Below, in pieces: positions 31,003-39,824 of a DNA stretch of 64,000 nucleotides. The notes beneath the pieces are model-generated. The model saw nothing but the letters and a program-made list of their open reading frames with translations. It ran no database searches and was not told the DNA's origin. The DNA is from Burkholderiales bacterium (GTDB lineage: Bacteria > Pseudomonadota > Gammaproteobacteria > Burkholderiales > Burkholderiaceae_C), in the NCBI GenBank assembly GCA_028872015.1, contig JAGWLO010000005.1:17187-81186 (forward strand). Reading direction: 5' to 3'. Position numbers and translations under genes: made by a program. The first letter of the stretch is position 1, and the number at the start of each line of letters is the position of its first letter.

Positions 31003-31260
31003 TCAGGCCGCCTTGACGAAGACCGTCTGGCGGTTGAGCGAACCCTTGGTCTCGAACGAGACCGCACCATCGGCGAGCGCGAACAGGGTGTGATCCTTGC
31101 CGATGCCGACGTTGGTGCCGGGGTGGAACTTGGTGCCGCGCTGGCGGACGATGATCGAGCCTGCCGTCACCTGCTGACCGCCGAACACCTTGACGCCGAG
31201 CATCTTCGGCTTCGAGTCGCGACCGTTGCGGGTGGAGCCGCCGCCTTTTTTCTGTGCCAT
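31003..31260 (-). CDS. rpmA: 50S ribosomal protein L27
   Basis: L27 is an 85-aa large-subunit protein near the peptidyl-transferase centre. It starts [20 protein letters not shown] and contains [20 protein letters not shown] and the [20 protein letters not shown] block, all invariant L27 features. There is no N-terminal extension of the Firmicutes type. It is in the standard rplU-rpmA-obgE order, 27 nt after rplU. Confidence 0.97.
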   Translation of the reverse strand: MAQKKGGGSTRNGRDSKPKMLGVKVFGGQQVTAGSIIVRQRGTKFHPGTNVGIGKDHTLFALADGAVSFETKGSLNRQTVFVKAA

Positions 31261-31287
31261 CTGGAGTGCCTCTTTCGCGCCGGGCGG

Positions 31288-31602
31288 TTAGGCCAGGTTC
31301 AGCGAGCCGATCTGCAGCTCGGTGTAGGACTGGCGGTGACCGCCGTGCTTCTGGTAGTGCTTGCGGCGGCGCATCTTGAAGATGCGCACCTTGTCATGCT
31401 TGCCCTGAGCCACGACCGTGGCGGTGACCGTGGCACCCGCGACCCAGGGCGTCCCGACCTTCAGCTCGGCGCCGCTGCCGACGGCGAGCACCTGGTCGAT
31501 GACGAGTTCCTGGCCCACGTCCGCAGCAATCTGTTCTACCTTGATCTTTTCGCCGGCGGCAACCTTGTATTGCTTGCCCCCGGTTTTTATGACCGCGTAC
31601 AT
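31288..31602 (-). CDS. rplU: 50S ribosomal protein L21
   Basis: L21 (104 aa) binds 23S rRNA. The sequence starts [20 protein letters not shown] and includes [20 protein letters not shown] and [17 protein letters not shown], all typical. The start at 31602 (MYAVIK) is preferred to 31617 because MYAVI is the near-universal L21 N-terminus and a GGGAAGG ribosome site precedes it. It is first gene of the operon with rpmA, obgE and proB. Confidence 0.97.
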   Translation of the reverse strand: MYAVIKTGGKQYKVAAGEKIKVEQIAADVGQELVIDQVLAVGSGAELKVGTPWVAGATVTATVVAQGKHDKVRIFKMRRRKHYQKHGGHRQSYTELQIGSLNLA

Positions 31603-31662
31603 GTGTGACCTTCCCAAAGAACCCAGCGCCCATGCATGCGTGCGGACGCTGGAAAGCCTTTC

Positions 31663-31668
31663 AGTATA
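31663..31668 (-). promoter_or_regulatory. -10 box for the rplU operon
   Basis: On the minus strand TATACT (31668-31663) would start transcription near 31656, leaving a ~54-nt leader before rplU. It lies in the divergent region shared with ispB. No firm -35. Confidence 0.5.
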
Positions 31669-31720
31669 GCAGCGCAGCCAGCAGCCTGGCCTACAAGCCG
31701 CGCGGAACGGTCCAGGTTCC

Positions 31721-31726
31721 TATAAT
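31721..31726 (+). promoter_or_regulatory. -10 box for the polyprenyl synthase gene
   Basis: A perfect TATAAT lies 26 nt before the GTG at 31752. It rules out the upstream starts in the track ORF (31605), because these would precede the transcription start near 31733. Confidence 0.5.
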
Positions 31727-31751
31727 CGCCTATCCCTTCCGGCCGCGCCTC

Positions 31752-32735
31752 GTGCTCGACACCTCCGCCTCATCGACCGCCTCCGCGGTGCTGATCGACA
31801 CGGCCATGCTGCGCGTGGACGCGGTGATCCGCGAGCGCCTGTCCTCGCGCGTGGCGCTGATCGACCAGATCTCGCGCTACATCGTCAGCGCCGGCGGCAA
31901 GCGCATCCGGCCACGGCTGGTGCTGTTGTTCTCCGACGCCCTGGGCTTCGACGGGCCCGAACGGTTCGAACTGGCGGCCGTGGTCGAGTTCATCCACACC
32001 GCGACCCTGCTGCACGACGACGTGGTCGACGAATCGGCACTGCGCCGCGGCCGCGCCACCGCGAACGCGACTTTCGGCAACGCCGCCAGCGTGCTGGTGG
32101 GCGATTTCCTGTACTCGCGGGCGTTCCAGATGATGGTCGGCGTGAACCGCATGCGGGTGCTGGACGTGCTGGCCGACGCCACCAACGTCATCGCCGAAGG
32201 TGAAGTGCTGCAGCTGATGAACATGCATGACGCCGACCTGGCCGTGCACGACTACTTGCAGGTGATCCGCTTCAAGACGGCCAAGCTGTTCGAGGCCAGC
32301 GCCCGCCTGGGCGCCGTGCTGGCCGGTGCCGAGCCGGCGATCGAGGCCCTCTGCGCCGACTACGGCCGCTCGCTGGGCACTGCATTCCAGCTCGTCGACG
32401 ACCTGCTCGACTACGAAGGCAGCAGCGAGCAGCTCGGCAAGAACGTGGGCGATGACCTGCGCGAGGGCAAGCCCACGCTGCCGCTGCTGCTGGCGATGGA
32501 GCGCGCGCCGCAGGCCGACCGGGCGCTGATCCGGCAGGCGATCGAGCATGGCGAACTGCAGCGCCTGCCCGAGGTGCTGGACATCGTGCGCCGCACGGGC
32601 GCGCTGGACGCCACGCGCGAAGCCGCGATCGGCCAGGCCGAGCAGGCGCGTGCGGCCGCTGCAAGACTGCCGGCCTCGCCGGCCCGCGACGCTCTGATAG
32701 ACTTATGCCTTCGGTCTGTTCACCGTTCATCTTGA
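31752..32735 (+). CDS. ispB: Polyprenyl (octaprenyl) diphosphate synthase
   Basis: This trans-prenyltransferase makes the isoprenoid side chain of ubiquinone. The ~327-aa protein has the first Asp-rich motif in LLHDDVVDESALRRGRATAN (~95), FVGD-like VLVGDFLYSRAFQMMV, and the second Asp-rich motif in FQLVDDLLDYEGS (~215). These are arranged as in IspB; chain length cannot be read from sequence with certainty. The GTG at 31752 lies just after a TATAAT box; an ATG at 31806 is an alternative. It is divergent from rplU and upstream of tRNA-Pro, a common Burkholderiales arrangement. Confidence 0.92.
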   Translation: MLDTSASSTASAVLIDTAMLRVDAVIRERLSSRVALIDQISRYIVSAGGKRIRPRLVLLFSDALGFDGPERFELAAVVEFIHTATLLHDDVVDESALRRGRATANATFGNAASVLVGDFLYSRAFQMMVGVNRMRVLDVLADATNVIAEGEVLQLMNMHDADLAVHDYLQVIRFKTAKLFEASARLGAVLAGAEPAIEALCADYGRSLGTAFQLVDDLLDYEGSSEQLGKNVGDDLREGKPTLPLLLAMERAPQADRALIRQAIEHGELQRLPEVLDIVRRTGALDATREAAIGQAEQARAAAARLPASPARDALIDLCLRSVHRSS

Positions 32736-32823
32736 GCGGTGGCGACGCGCTACAGGACCTTGCAGGTTCCTGCCGGCGAGCGATCGGCCCTGCGCCTGCA
32801 CGGCGCGCCGGCGGTCCGAAAAT

Positions 32824-32900
32824 CGGGGTGTAGCTTAGCCTGGTAGAGCGCTACGTTCGGGACGTAGAGGCCGGAGGTTCGAATCCTCTCACCCCGACCA
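32824..32900 (+). tRNA. tRNA-Pro (anticodon CGG)
   Basis: A 77-nt cloverleaf with encoded CCA. The acceptor CGGGGTG pairs with CACCCCG, the D arm is TAGCTTAGCCTGGTAGAGCG, the anticodon stem-loop is CTACG-TTCGGGA-CGTAG with CGG at 32858-32860, and the T arm carries GGTTCGAATCC. The C1 start is typical of proline tRNA. It reads CCG, a frequent codon in this GC-rich DNA. A run of six T follows within 2 nt. Confidence 0.95.
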
Positions 32901-33044
32901 GTTTTTTCCGGCGCCCGTCCCGCCGACGCCGCCTTGCCGCGGGTAGCGGTGAATTGCGCCCGCAGCGGCGCCCTGTTCCGCGTTTACACCACCCAGTCGA
33001 TCGGCGATGATCGAACGCGTTCTACCGCTGCCCCCCACCCTTCG

Positions 33045-34769
33045 ATGGCCCTAGAGACCCTGGTCGAGCCGCCCCAGTCCACTTTGTCGGGCGTGGCGAG
33101 GGTGTTGGTCAACGCCGGCCGGCTGACCGCGAAGACGGCCGAAGACCTGACTCGCAGCGCCCTTGAGCGCAAGGGCAGCTTCGTGGCGGCGGTGGTCGGC
33201 GCCGGCGCGGTCAAGGCCGACGACCTGGCCCACACGCTGTCGGCGGCCCTGGCGCTGCCGCTGCTCGACCTGAACGCGGTCGACGCGCAGAAGCTGCCAC
33301 GCAACCTGGTGGACCAGAAGATCGCCAGCCAGTACCAGCTGATCGTGCTGGGCAAGCGCGGCAACCGGATCTTCATCGGCGCGGCGGATCCGACCGACCA
33401 GGAGGCTACCGAGCGCATCAAGTTCACGACCCAGCTCACGCCCGAGTGGGTCGTGGTCGAGTACGACAAGCTCGCGCGCCAGCTCGAGGCCCAGGGCGCC
33501 AGCGCCAACGAGGTGCTCGAGTCGCTGGCCAGTGCCGACTTCGACTTCGACGTCACCGACGACGAGGCGCCGGCGGCCGAGTCGGCCGACGTCACGACCG
33601 AGGTCGAGGACGCGCCGGTCGTGCGTTTCCTGCAGAAGATGCTGATCGACGCCATCAACATGCGGGCCTCCGATCTGCACTTCGAGCCCTACGAGTACAC
33701 CTACCGCGTGCGCTTCCGCATCGACGGCGAGCTGCGCGAGATCACGCAGCCGCCGGTGGCGATCAAGGACAAGCTGGCCTCGCGCATCAAGGTCATCTCG
33801 CGCATGGACATCGCCGAGAAGCGCGTGCCGCAGGACGGGCGCATGAAGCTCAAGTTCGGCAGCAAGGCGATCGACTTCCGCGTCAGCACGCTGCCCACGC
33901 TGTTCGGCGAGAAGGTCGTGATCCGGATCCTCGACCCGAGCAGCGCCAAGCTCGGCATCGAGGCGCTGGGCTACGAGAAGGTCGAGAAGGACCGGCTCAT
34001 GCACTGCATCGGCCGACCCTACGGGATGATCCTCGTCACCGGGCCCACCGGCAGCGGCAAGACGGTGTCGCTGTACACCTGCCTGAACATCCTGAACCAG
34101 CCCGGCGTGAACATCGCCACGGTCGAAGACCCGGCCGAAATCAACCTGCCCGGCATCAACCAGGTCAACGTCAACGACCGGGCCGGGCTGACCTTCGCCG
34201 CAGCGCTGAAGTCGTTCCTGCGCCAGGACCCGGACATCATCATGGTGGGCGAGATCCGCGACCTCGAGACGGCGGACATCGCGATCAAGGCGGCGCAGAC
34301 GGGCCACATGGTGATGAGCACGCTGCACACCAACGACGCGCCGACCACATTGACGCGGCTGCTCAACATGGGCGTGGCGCCGTTCAACATCGCCTCCAGC
34401 GTGCTGTTGATCACGGCCCAGCGGCTGGCGCGCAAGCTGTGCGAGAACTGCAAGAAGCCGGCCGACTACCCTCGCGAGTCGATGCTGAAGGCCGGCTTCA
34501 GGCCCGAAGAACTGGACGGCAACTGGAAGCCCTACCGCGCGGTCGGCTGCTCGTCGTGCAACAACGGCTACAAAGGCCGGGTCGGCATTTACCAAGTGAT
34601 GCCCATCACCGAGGCCATCCAACGCATCATCCTGTCCGAGGGCACGGCGCTGGACATCGCCAAGCAGGCCGCCCTCGAAGGCGTGCGCGACCTGCGCCAG
34701 TCCGGCCTGATCAAGGTGCGGGCCGGCGTCACGACGCTGGAAGAAGTGATCACCGTCACCAACGAGTAG
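33045..34769 (+). CDS. pilB: Type IV pilus assembly ATPase PilB
   Basis: PilB is the cytoplasmic hexameric ATPase that powers pilus extension. The 574-aa protein has an N-terminal MshEN-like domain (~1-160), the NTE linker and the core ATPase with Walker A VTGPTGSGKTVSLYTCL (~330), Asp box TVEDPAEINLPGINQVNV, Walker B DPDIIMVGEIRDLETADIA and His box GHMVMSTLHTNDAPTTL. A tetracysteine zinc site (CENCKKP...CSSCNNGYKGR) lies near the end. The ATG at 33045 gives the family length. pilC follows after 38 nt. Confidence 0.96.
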   Translation: MALETLVEPPQSTLSGVARVLVNAGRLTAKTAEDLTRSALERKGSFVAAVVGAGAVKADDLAHTLSAALALPLLDLNAVDAQKLPRNLVDQKIASQYQLIVLGKRGNRIFIGAADPTDQEATERIKFTTQLTPEWVVVEYDKLARQLEAQGASANEVLESLASADFDFDVTDDEAPAAESADVTTEVEDAPVVRFLQKMLIDAINMRASDLHFEPYEYTYRVRFRIDGELREITQPPVAIKDKLASRIKVISRMDIAEKRVPQDGRMKLKFGSKAIDFRVSTLPTLFGEKVVIRILDPSSAKLGIEALGYEKVEKDRLMHCIGRPYGMILVTGPTGSGKTVSLYTCLNILNQPGVNIATVEDPAEINLPGINQVNVNDRAGLTFAAALKSFLRQDPDIIMVGEIRDLETADIAIKAAQTGHMVMSTLHTNDAPTTLTRLLNMGVAPFNIASSVLLITAQRLARKLCENCKKPADYPRESMLKAGFRPEELDGNWKPYRAVGCSSCNNGYKGRVGIYQVMPITEAIQRIILSEGTALDIAKQAALEGVRDLRQSGLIKVRAGVTTLEEVITVTNE

Positions 34770-34807
34770 CCGGTCCGGCTGCCCCCAACGACCGCAAGCG
34801 CACATCC

Positions 34808-36031
34808 ATGGCCACAGCAACGCTAGGCAACAAGCCCCCCAAGGAAATCATCTTCGAGTGGGAAGGCAAGGACCGCAACGGCAAGGTCGTCCGCGGCGAG
34901 ATGCGTGCCGGCGGCGAATCGGTGGTCAACGCCAGCCTGCGCCGCCAGGGCATCCTGGTCAGCAAGGTCAAGAAGCGCCGCACCAGCGGCGGCCGCGCGA
35001 TCAAGCAGAAGGACATCGCGATCTTCACGCGCCAGCTCTCGACCATGATGAAGGCGGGCGTGCCGCTGCTGCAGTCCTTCGACATCGTGGCGCGCGGCAG
35101 CACCAACCCGCGCATGACCAAGCTGCTCAACGACATCCGCTCCGATGTCGAGACCGGCACCAGCCTGTCCTCGGCCTTCCGCAAGCACCCCCTGCACTTC
35201 GACGCCCTGTACTGCAACCTGGTCGAGGCCGGCGAGGCGGGCGGCATCCTCGAAGCCCTGCTCGACCGGCTGGCCGTCTACCAGGAAAAGACGCTGGCCA
35301 TCACGGCCAAGATCAAGGCGGCGCTGATCTACCCGGTGGCCGTGATCGTGGTCGCCTTCATCGTGCTGACGATCATCATGATCTTCGTCATCCCCACCTT
35401 CGAGGACGTGTTCAAGTCCTTCGGCGGCGAACTGCCCGGGCCGACGCTGGTCGTGATCGCGATGTCGAAGTTCTTCGTCAAGTGGTGGTGGGCGATCTTC
35501 GGCTTGCTCGGCGGCGGGCTGTATTTCTTCTTCGAGAGCTGGAAGCGCTCCGAGAAGATGCAGATGGCGATGGACCGCTTCCTGCTCAAGGTGCCGGTCT
35601 TCGGCGACCTGATCAACAAATCGGTGATCGCGCGCTGGACGCGCACGCTGTCGACGATGTTCGCCGCCGGCGTGCCGCTGGTCGAGGCGCTCGACTCGGT
35701 GGGCGGCGCCTCGGGCAACGCGGTGTATGCACAGGCCACCGAGCAGATCCAGAAGGACGTGTCCACCGGTGCGGCCCTCACCACCTCGATGACCGGCACC
35801 GGCGTGTTCCCGACCATGGTGCTGCAGATGGCCGCCATCGGCGAGGAATCGGGCTCGCTCGACCACATGCTGGCCAAGGCGGCGGAGTTCTACGAGGAAG
35901 AGGTCGACGAGATGGTCAAGGGCCTGTCGAGCCTGATGGAGCCCTTCATCATCGTGATCCTGGGTGTGCTGATCGGCGGCATCGTCGTGTCGATGTACCT
36001 GCCCATCTTCAAGCTGGGCTCGGTCGTCTAG
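34808..36031 (+). CDS. pilC: Type IV pilus inner-membrane platform protein PilC
   Basis: PilC is the polytopic platform that couples PilB to pilin polymerisation. The 407-aa protein has two homologous T2SSF cytoplasmic domains: FTRQLSTMMKAGVPLLQSFD (~75-195) and WTRTLSTMFAAGVPLVEALD (~275-395). Each is followed by hydrophobic helices (ALIYPVAVIVVAFIVLTIIM and PFIIVILGVLIGGIVVSMYL). It starts at the ATG at 34808. It lies between pilB and pilD, and pilD starts 1 nt after its stop. Confidence 0.96.
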   Translation: MATATLGNKPPKEIIFEWEGKDRNGKVVRGEMRAGGESVVNASLRRQGILVSKVKKRRTSGGRAIKQKDIAIFTRQLSTMMKAGVPLLQSFDIVARGSTNPRMTKLLNDIRSDVETGTSLSSAFRKHPLHFDALYCNLVEAGEAGGILEALLDRLAVYQEKTLAITAKIKAALIYPVAVIVVAFIVLTIIMIFVIPTFEDVFKSFGGELPGPTLVVIAMSKFFVKWWWAIFGLLGGGLYFFFESWKRSEKMQMAMDRFLLKVPVFGDLINKSVIARWTRTLSTMFAAGVPLVEALDSVGGASGNAVYAQATEQIQKDVSTGAALTTSMTGTGVFPTMVLQMAAIGEESGSLDHMLAKAAEFYEEEVDEMVKGLSSLMEPFIIVILGVLIGGIVVSMYLPIFKLGSVV

Positions 36032-36032
36032 C

Positions 36033-36977
36033 GTGACCGACCTGTTCGGCGGGCTGCCGCTGGCACTGCTGCTCTCGCCCGGGGCGCTGGCCCTGCTGGG
36101 CCTGGCGGTGGGCAGCTTCCTCAACGTGGTGGTGCACCGCCTGCCGCTGATGCTGGAGCGCCAGTGGTGGGGCGATGTCGCCGCCCAGCTGTCCGACGCC
36201 GACTCGTTCCGCCGCGTGTTCGCCGGCGCGCCGCCCGAGCGCCTGGCCCTGGCCTCGGCCGGGCTCGAGAAGTCCCTTGCCGAGCTGGCGCCCTTGAGCC
36301 TGGCGCGCCCGGCATCGCGTTGCCCGTCGTGCGGCCACCGCATCGGCTGGCTGCAGAACATCCCGCTGCTGAGCTGGCTGGCACTGCGCGGGCGCTGCGC
36401 GAGTTGCCACAGCAGGATCGGGCTGCGTTATCCGCTGGTCGAGCTGGGCACGGCGGTCCTGTTCGCGGCCTTCGGCTGGCAGGGCGGGCCGCAGCCGCTG
36501 ACGCTGCTGTGGTGCGCGGTCGGCGCGGTGCTGCTGGCGCTGGCGCTGATCGACTGGGACACCACCGTGCTGCCCGATGCACTGACGCTGCCGCTGCTGT
36601 GGGCCGGGCTGGTGGCCGCTGCGCTCGGCTGGCTGCCGGGCCTGGGCCTGCTGCCCTCGCTGTGGGGCGCTGCGGCCGGCTACCTGTCGCTCTGGGCCGT
36701 TTACTGGTTCTTCAAGCTCGCCACCGGCAAGGAAGGCATGGGCTTCGGCGACTTCAAGCTGCTGGCCGCGTTGGGCGCCTGGCTCGGCTGGCAGGCGATC
36801 CTGCCCATCGTGCTGATGGCCTCGGTGATCGGCGCCGCGGTCGGCTTGGTGATGAAGGCCGGCGGCGCGCTGCGCCAGGGCCGTTTCGTGCCCTTCGGCC
36901 CGTTTCTGGTCGGCGGCGGCCTGGTGGTGATGCTGGTCGGCCTGCCCAGGGTGCTCGGGTGGATGGGCTGGGCCTGA
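36033..36977 (+). CDS. pilD: Prepilin peptidase/N-methyltransferase PilD
   Basis: PilD cleaves the leader of type IV prepilins and methylates the new N-terminus. The 314-aa membrane protein has the cytoplasmic tetracysteine methyltransferase region (CPSCGHRIGW...CASCHSRIG, ~90-125). The two catalytic aspartates lie in ALIDWDTTVLPDALTLP and the GxGD motif in GKEGMGFGDFKLLAALGAW. About seven hydrophobic helices are visible. It starts with GTG 1 nt after pilC and its end overlaps the probable coaE start. Confidence 0.95.
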   Translation: MTDLFGGLPLALLLSPGALALLGLAVGSFLNVVVHRLPLMLERQWWGDVAAQLSDADSFRRVFAGAPPERLALASAGLEKSLAELAPLSLARPASRCPSCGHRIGWLQNIPLLSWLALRGRCASCHSRIGLRYPLVELGTAVLFAAFGWQGGPQPLTLLWCAVGAVLLALALIDWDTTVLPDALTLPLLWAGLVAAALGWLPGLGLLPSLWGAAAGYLSLWAVYWFFKLATGKEGMGFGDFKLLAALGAWLGWQAILPIVLMASVIGAAVGLVMKAGGALRQGRFVPFGPFLVGGGLVVMLVGLPRVLGWMGWA

Positions 36978-37633
36978 CGGAGGCACCCCACGGCGGCTTT
37001 GCGGGCCGCCCCATCCGCACCATCGGCCTCACGGGCGGCATCGGCAGCGGCAAGAGCACCGTGGCCGCCATGCTGGTGCGCTGCGGCGCGCACCTGGTGG
37101 ACAGCGATGCCATCGCGCGCGCGCTCACGGCCGCCGGCGGTGCCGCCCTGCCGGCGCTCGAGCAGGCTTTCGGCGCGCGGGCGCTGGCCGCGGACGGCGC
37201 CCTCGACCGCGCCTGGATGCGCGAGCGCGCCTTTGCCGACCCCGCCGCCAAGGCCCGGCTCGAGGCGGTGCTGCACCCCCTGATCGGCCAGGAAGCGCAG
37301 CGCCAGGCCGCGGCGGCCCGGGGCCGGCCCGTGGTCCACGACGTGCCACTGCTGGCCGAGTCGCGCGGGCCCGCGGGCTGGCGGGCGCGGGTCGACCGGG
37401 TGCTCGTCGTCGACTGCGCGGAGGCGACGCAGATCGCCCGCGTCGCGCAACGTCCCGGCTGGACCGAGGCCGTGGCGCAGCAGGTGGTGGCGCAGCAGGC
37501 CACGCGGGCGCGGCGACGCGCCGTGGCCGACGCGGTGCTGTTCAACGAGGACCTGTCGCCAGCCGCGCTCGAAGCCCAGGTGCGCGCACTGTGGGCGCTG
37601 TGGTTCGGGACCGCGGAGCCTGTGGAACAATGA
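36959..37633 (+). CDS. coaE: Dephospho-CoA kinase
   Basis: CoaE performs the last step of coenzyme A synthesis, phosphorylating the ribose 3'-OH of dephospho-CoA. The P-loop is IGLTGGIGSGKSTVAAML near the N-terminus, followed by VDSDAIARALTAAGG, HPLIGQEAQRQ, HDVPLLAES and RVLVVDCAEATQIARVAQR, all in family order. No ATG is available in frame near the P-loop. The GTG at 36959 (~224 aa, overlapping pilD by 19 nt) is the best candidate start. A CTG at 36974 is possible. The pilD-coaE-zapD-yacG order is conserved in betaproteobacteria. Confidence 0.92.
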   Translation: MDGLGLTEAPHGGFAGRPIRTIGLTGGIGSGKSTVAAMLVRCGAHLVDSDAIARALTAAGGAALPALEQAFGARALAADGALDRAWMRERAFADPAAKARLEAVLHPLIGQEAQRQAAAARGRPVVHDVPLLAESRGPAGWRARVDRVLVVDCAEATQIARVAQRPGWTEAVAQQVVAQQATRARRRAVADAVLFNEDLSPAALEAQVRALWALWFGTAEPVEQ

Positions 37634-37667
37634 TTCCGCGCCGGGCTCTCACCGGCCCACACGCCGC

Positions 37668-38438
37668 GTGCAGCCCGCCACCTTGGTCCTCTACGAGTAC
37701 CCCTTCAACGAAGGCATACGCACCATGCTGCGGCTCGAACACCTGTTCGACCGCCTGGGCGAACTCGTCGCGCGCGACGCGGCCGTCGACCACCACTTCG
37801 CGCTGGCCACCATCTTCGAGATCATGGACGTGGCGGCGCGCGCCGACCTCAAGAGCGACCTGCTCAAGGAACTCGACCGCCACCGCACCCAGCTGCAGGG
37901 CTTTCGCGGCCACCCGGGCGTGGAGCCGGCGGCGCTGGACGCGGTGGTGGCCCGCATCGACCATGCGTTCGACGGCCTGAACCAGCTGCCCGGCAAGGCC
38001 GGCCACGTGCTGTCCGGCAACGAGTGGCTGATGAGCATCCGCAGCCGCATCAACATCCCCGGCGGCACCTGCGAGTTCGACCTGCCGGCCTACTACGCCT
38101 GGCAGCAGCATGCCGCCGCCCAGCGGCGCGCCGATCTCGAAGGCTGGATGGCCACGCTCACGCCGCTGGCCGAGGCCCTGCAGGTGCTGCTCGGTCTGCT
38201 GCGCGACAGCGGCGCGCCACAGCGCCTCGTCGCCCCGGGCGGGCAGTACCAGCAGAGCCTGCCGGCCGGCCGGCCGTACCAGCTGCTGCGCGTGCACATC
38301 GCCGCCGACACCGGGCTGGTACCCGAGATCACCGGCCACCGGCTGCTGGTGTCGGTGCGCTTCATGCGCCCCGACGCCGAAGGCCGCCTGCGCCATGCCG
38401 GCACCGACACCACGTTCGAGCTGGCCCTGTGCGCTTAG
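37668..38438 (+). CDS. zapD: Cell division protein ZapD
   Basis: ZapD (YacF) bundles FtsZ filaments at the division site. The 256-aa protein begins near VLYEYPFNEGIRTMLRLEHL, the family signature, and continues with an alpha-helical half. Its beta-strand half contains WLMSIRSRINIPGGTCEFDL and QLLRVHIAADTGLVPEITGH. The length matches the family. It starts with GTG. It lies 34 nt after coaE and 19 nt before yacG, a conserved trio. Confidence 0.94.
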   Translation: MQPATLVLYEYPFNEGIRTMLRLEHLFDRLGELVARDAAVDHHFALATIFEIMDVAARADLKSDLLKELDRHRTQLQGFRGHPGVEPAALDAVVARIDHAFDGLNQLPGKAGHVLSGNEWLMSIRSRINIPGGTCEFDLPAYYAWQQHAAAQRRADLEGWMATLTPLAEALQVLLGLLRDSGAPQRLVAPGGQYQQSLPAGRPYQLLRVHIAADTGLVPEITGHRLLVSVRFMRPDAEGRLRHAGTDTTFELALCA

Positions 38439-38457
38439 CCTGGGCCTGAGCCTGCCC

Positions 38458-38667
38458 GTGGCGACCCGCACCCCCGCCCTGCCCGAGCGCCAGGTGCCCT
38501 GCCCCAGCTGCCGCCGGCTGGCGCCTTACGGCGAGCGCAACCCCTGGCGCCCTTTCTGCAGCCAGCGCTGCCGCAGCGCCGACCTGGGCGCCTGGGCCAG
38601 CGAACGCTTTCGCGTACCGGTGCCGCCCACGGCCGACGAAGACGACGACGCCGGCGCCGCGCCATGA
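38458..38667 (+). CDS. yacG: DNA gyrase inhibitor YacG (zinc protein)
   Basis: This 69-aa protein binds one zinc through four cysteines (VPCPSCRRLAPY and FCSQRCRSADLGAWASE) and has the acidic tail seen in the family (ADEDDDAGAA). E. coli YacG inhibits DNA gyrase in vitro. The GTG at 38458 is chosen because it begins ~15 residues before the first Cys pair; the track ORF start is inside zapD. Its stop overlaps the nagA ATG by 4 nt, tying it to the nag genes. Confidence 0.88.
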   Translation: MATRTPALPERQVPCPSCRRLAPYGERNPWRPFCSQRCRSADLGAWASERFRVPVPPTADEDDDAGAAP

Positions 38668-39824
38668 CGTCCGCCCGCCAATGGCTGCAGGGCTGCGTGC
38701 TCACGCCCGGCGGCTGGGTGCGCGGCGGTCTGGCGCTGGCCGACGGGCGGGTGGCCGACATCAGCGGCGAGCCCCTGACCGAATCCGCGGCACGCGCCAG
38801 CGGACTGCCGCTGTGGCTGCCCGGCTTCATCGACCTGCACGTTCACGGCGGCGGCGGCCACGACACCATGGCCGGCGGCGCGGCGGTCGCCGCCATCGCA
38901 CGCTGCCACGCCCGGCACGGCACGACTTCGTTGCTGGCCACCACGATGACGGCGCCGCGCAACGAGATCGAGGCCGCGCTGCGCGCCCTGGCCCCGCAGG
39001 TGGCGCAGCGGCCCCGCAACGGCGCCCGCGTGCTGGGCGTGCATCTCGAAGGCCCGTACCTGAGCCCGCACAAGCTGGGCGCGCAGCCCGATTTCGTGGC
39101 CGCGGCCACGCTCGACGACGTGCTGGCGCTGCATGCACTGGCGCCGTTGCGCCTGATCACCCTCGCGCCGGAGCGGCCGGGTCACCTGGCGCTGATCGTC
39201 GCGCTGCGTCAGCGCGGCTTCGTGGTCCAGATCGGCCACAGCGCCGGGCGCTACGAGGACGGCGTGGCGGCACTGGCCGCCGGCGCCACGGGCTTCACCC
39301 ACCTGTTCAATGCGATGAGCGCGATGCACCACCGCGAGCCCGGCCTGGTCGGCGCGGCGCTGGCCCATGCCGAGCGCGCCGAGATCATCCCCGACCTGCT
39401 GCACGTGCACCCCGGCGCCATCCACGCCGCGCTGCGCGCCATTCCCGGGCTGTACTGCGTGACCGATGCCACCGCCGCCGCCGGCATGCCCGATGGCGAG
39501 TACGCGCTCGGCCGCCACCGCGTCACCAAGTGCCTGGGCGGCGTGCGCCTGGCCGACGGCACGCTGGCCGGCAGCACGCTGACCATGGACCAGGCGCTGC
39601 GCAACCTGGTCGGGCTGGGCCTGACGCTGGCCGAGGCTTCGCGCCGCACGGCCACGCTGGCGGCCCAGCACCTGGGCCTGGCCGACCGGGGCGAGATCCG
39701 GCCCGGCGCCTGGGCCGACCTGGTGGCGCTGGACAGCGCGCTGCAGTTGCAGCAGGTCTGGGTCGAGGCCGAAGCGATTGAGCCCGAGCCCGAGCCCGAA
39801 CGCGAGTTCGCAACTGCGCGCTGA
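38664..39824 (+). CDS. nagA: N-acetylglucosamine-6-phosphate deacetylase
   Basis: NagA removes the acetyl group from GlcNAc-6-phosphate to give GlcN-6-phosphate. The 386-aa amidohydrolase has the metal-binding HVHGGGGHDTMAGG (~55), the catalytic-barrel motif GVHLEGPYLSPHKLGAQP, QIGHSAGRYEDG, GFTHLFNAMSAMHHREPGL and VTDATAAAGMPDGEY. It overlaps yacG by 4 nt and the downstream SIS-domain gene by 47 nt, so the three are translated from one message. Together with that gene it forms a short amino-sugar catabolic module. No PTS or GlcNAc transporter is in the window. Confidence 0.94.
   Translation: MTSARQWLQGCVLTPGGWVRGGLALADGRVADISGEPLTESAARASGLPLWLPGFIDLHVHGGGGHDTMAGGAAVAAIARCHARHGTTSLLATTMTAPRNEIEAALRALAPQVAQRPRNGARVLGVHLEGPYLSPHKLGAQPDFVAAATLDDVLALHALAPLRLITLAPERPGHLALIVALRQRGFVVQIGHSAGRYEDGVAALAAGATGFTHLFNAMSAMHHREPGLVGAALAHAERAEIIPDLLHVHPGAIHAALRAIPGLYCVTDATAAAGMPDGEYALGRHRVTKCLGGVRLADGTLAGSTLTMDQALRNLVGLGLTLAEASRRTATLAAQHLGLADRGEIRPGAWADLVALDSALQLQQVWVEAEAIEPEPEPEREFATAR

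Noticed and set aside
31605-31751. Upstream starts for the polyprenyl synthase
   Set aside because: A TATAAT box at 31721 lies between these starts and the conserved domain; the GTG at 31752 fits family length.
33045-36977. Sigma-54 promoter before pilB
   Set aside because: I looked for TGGCAC-N5-TTGC in 32901-33044 and saw no match, so PilR control of pilB cannot be claimed.
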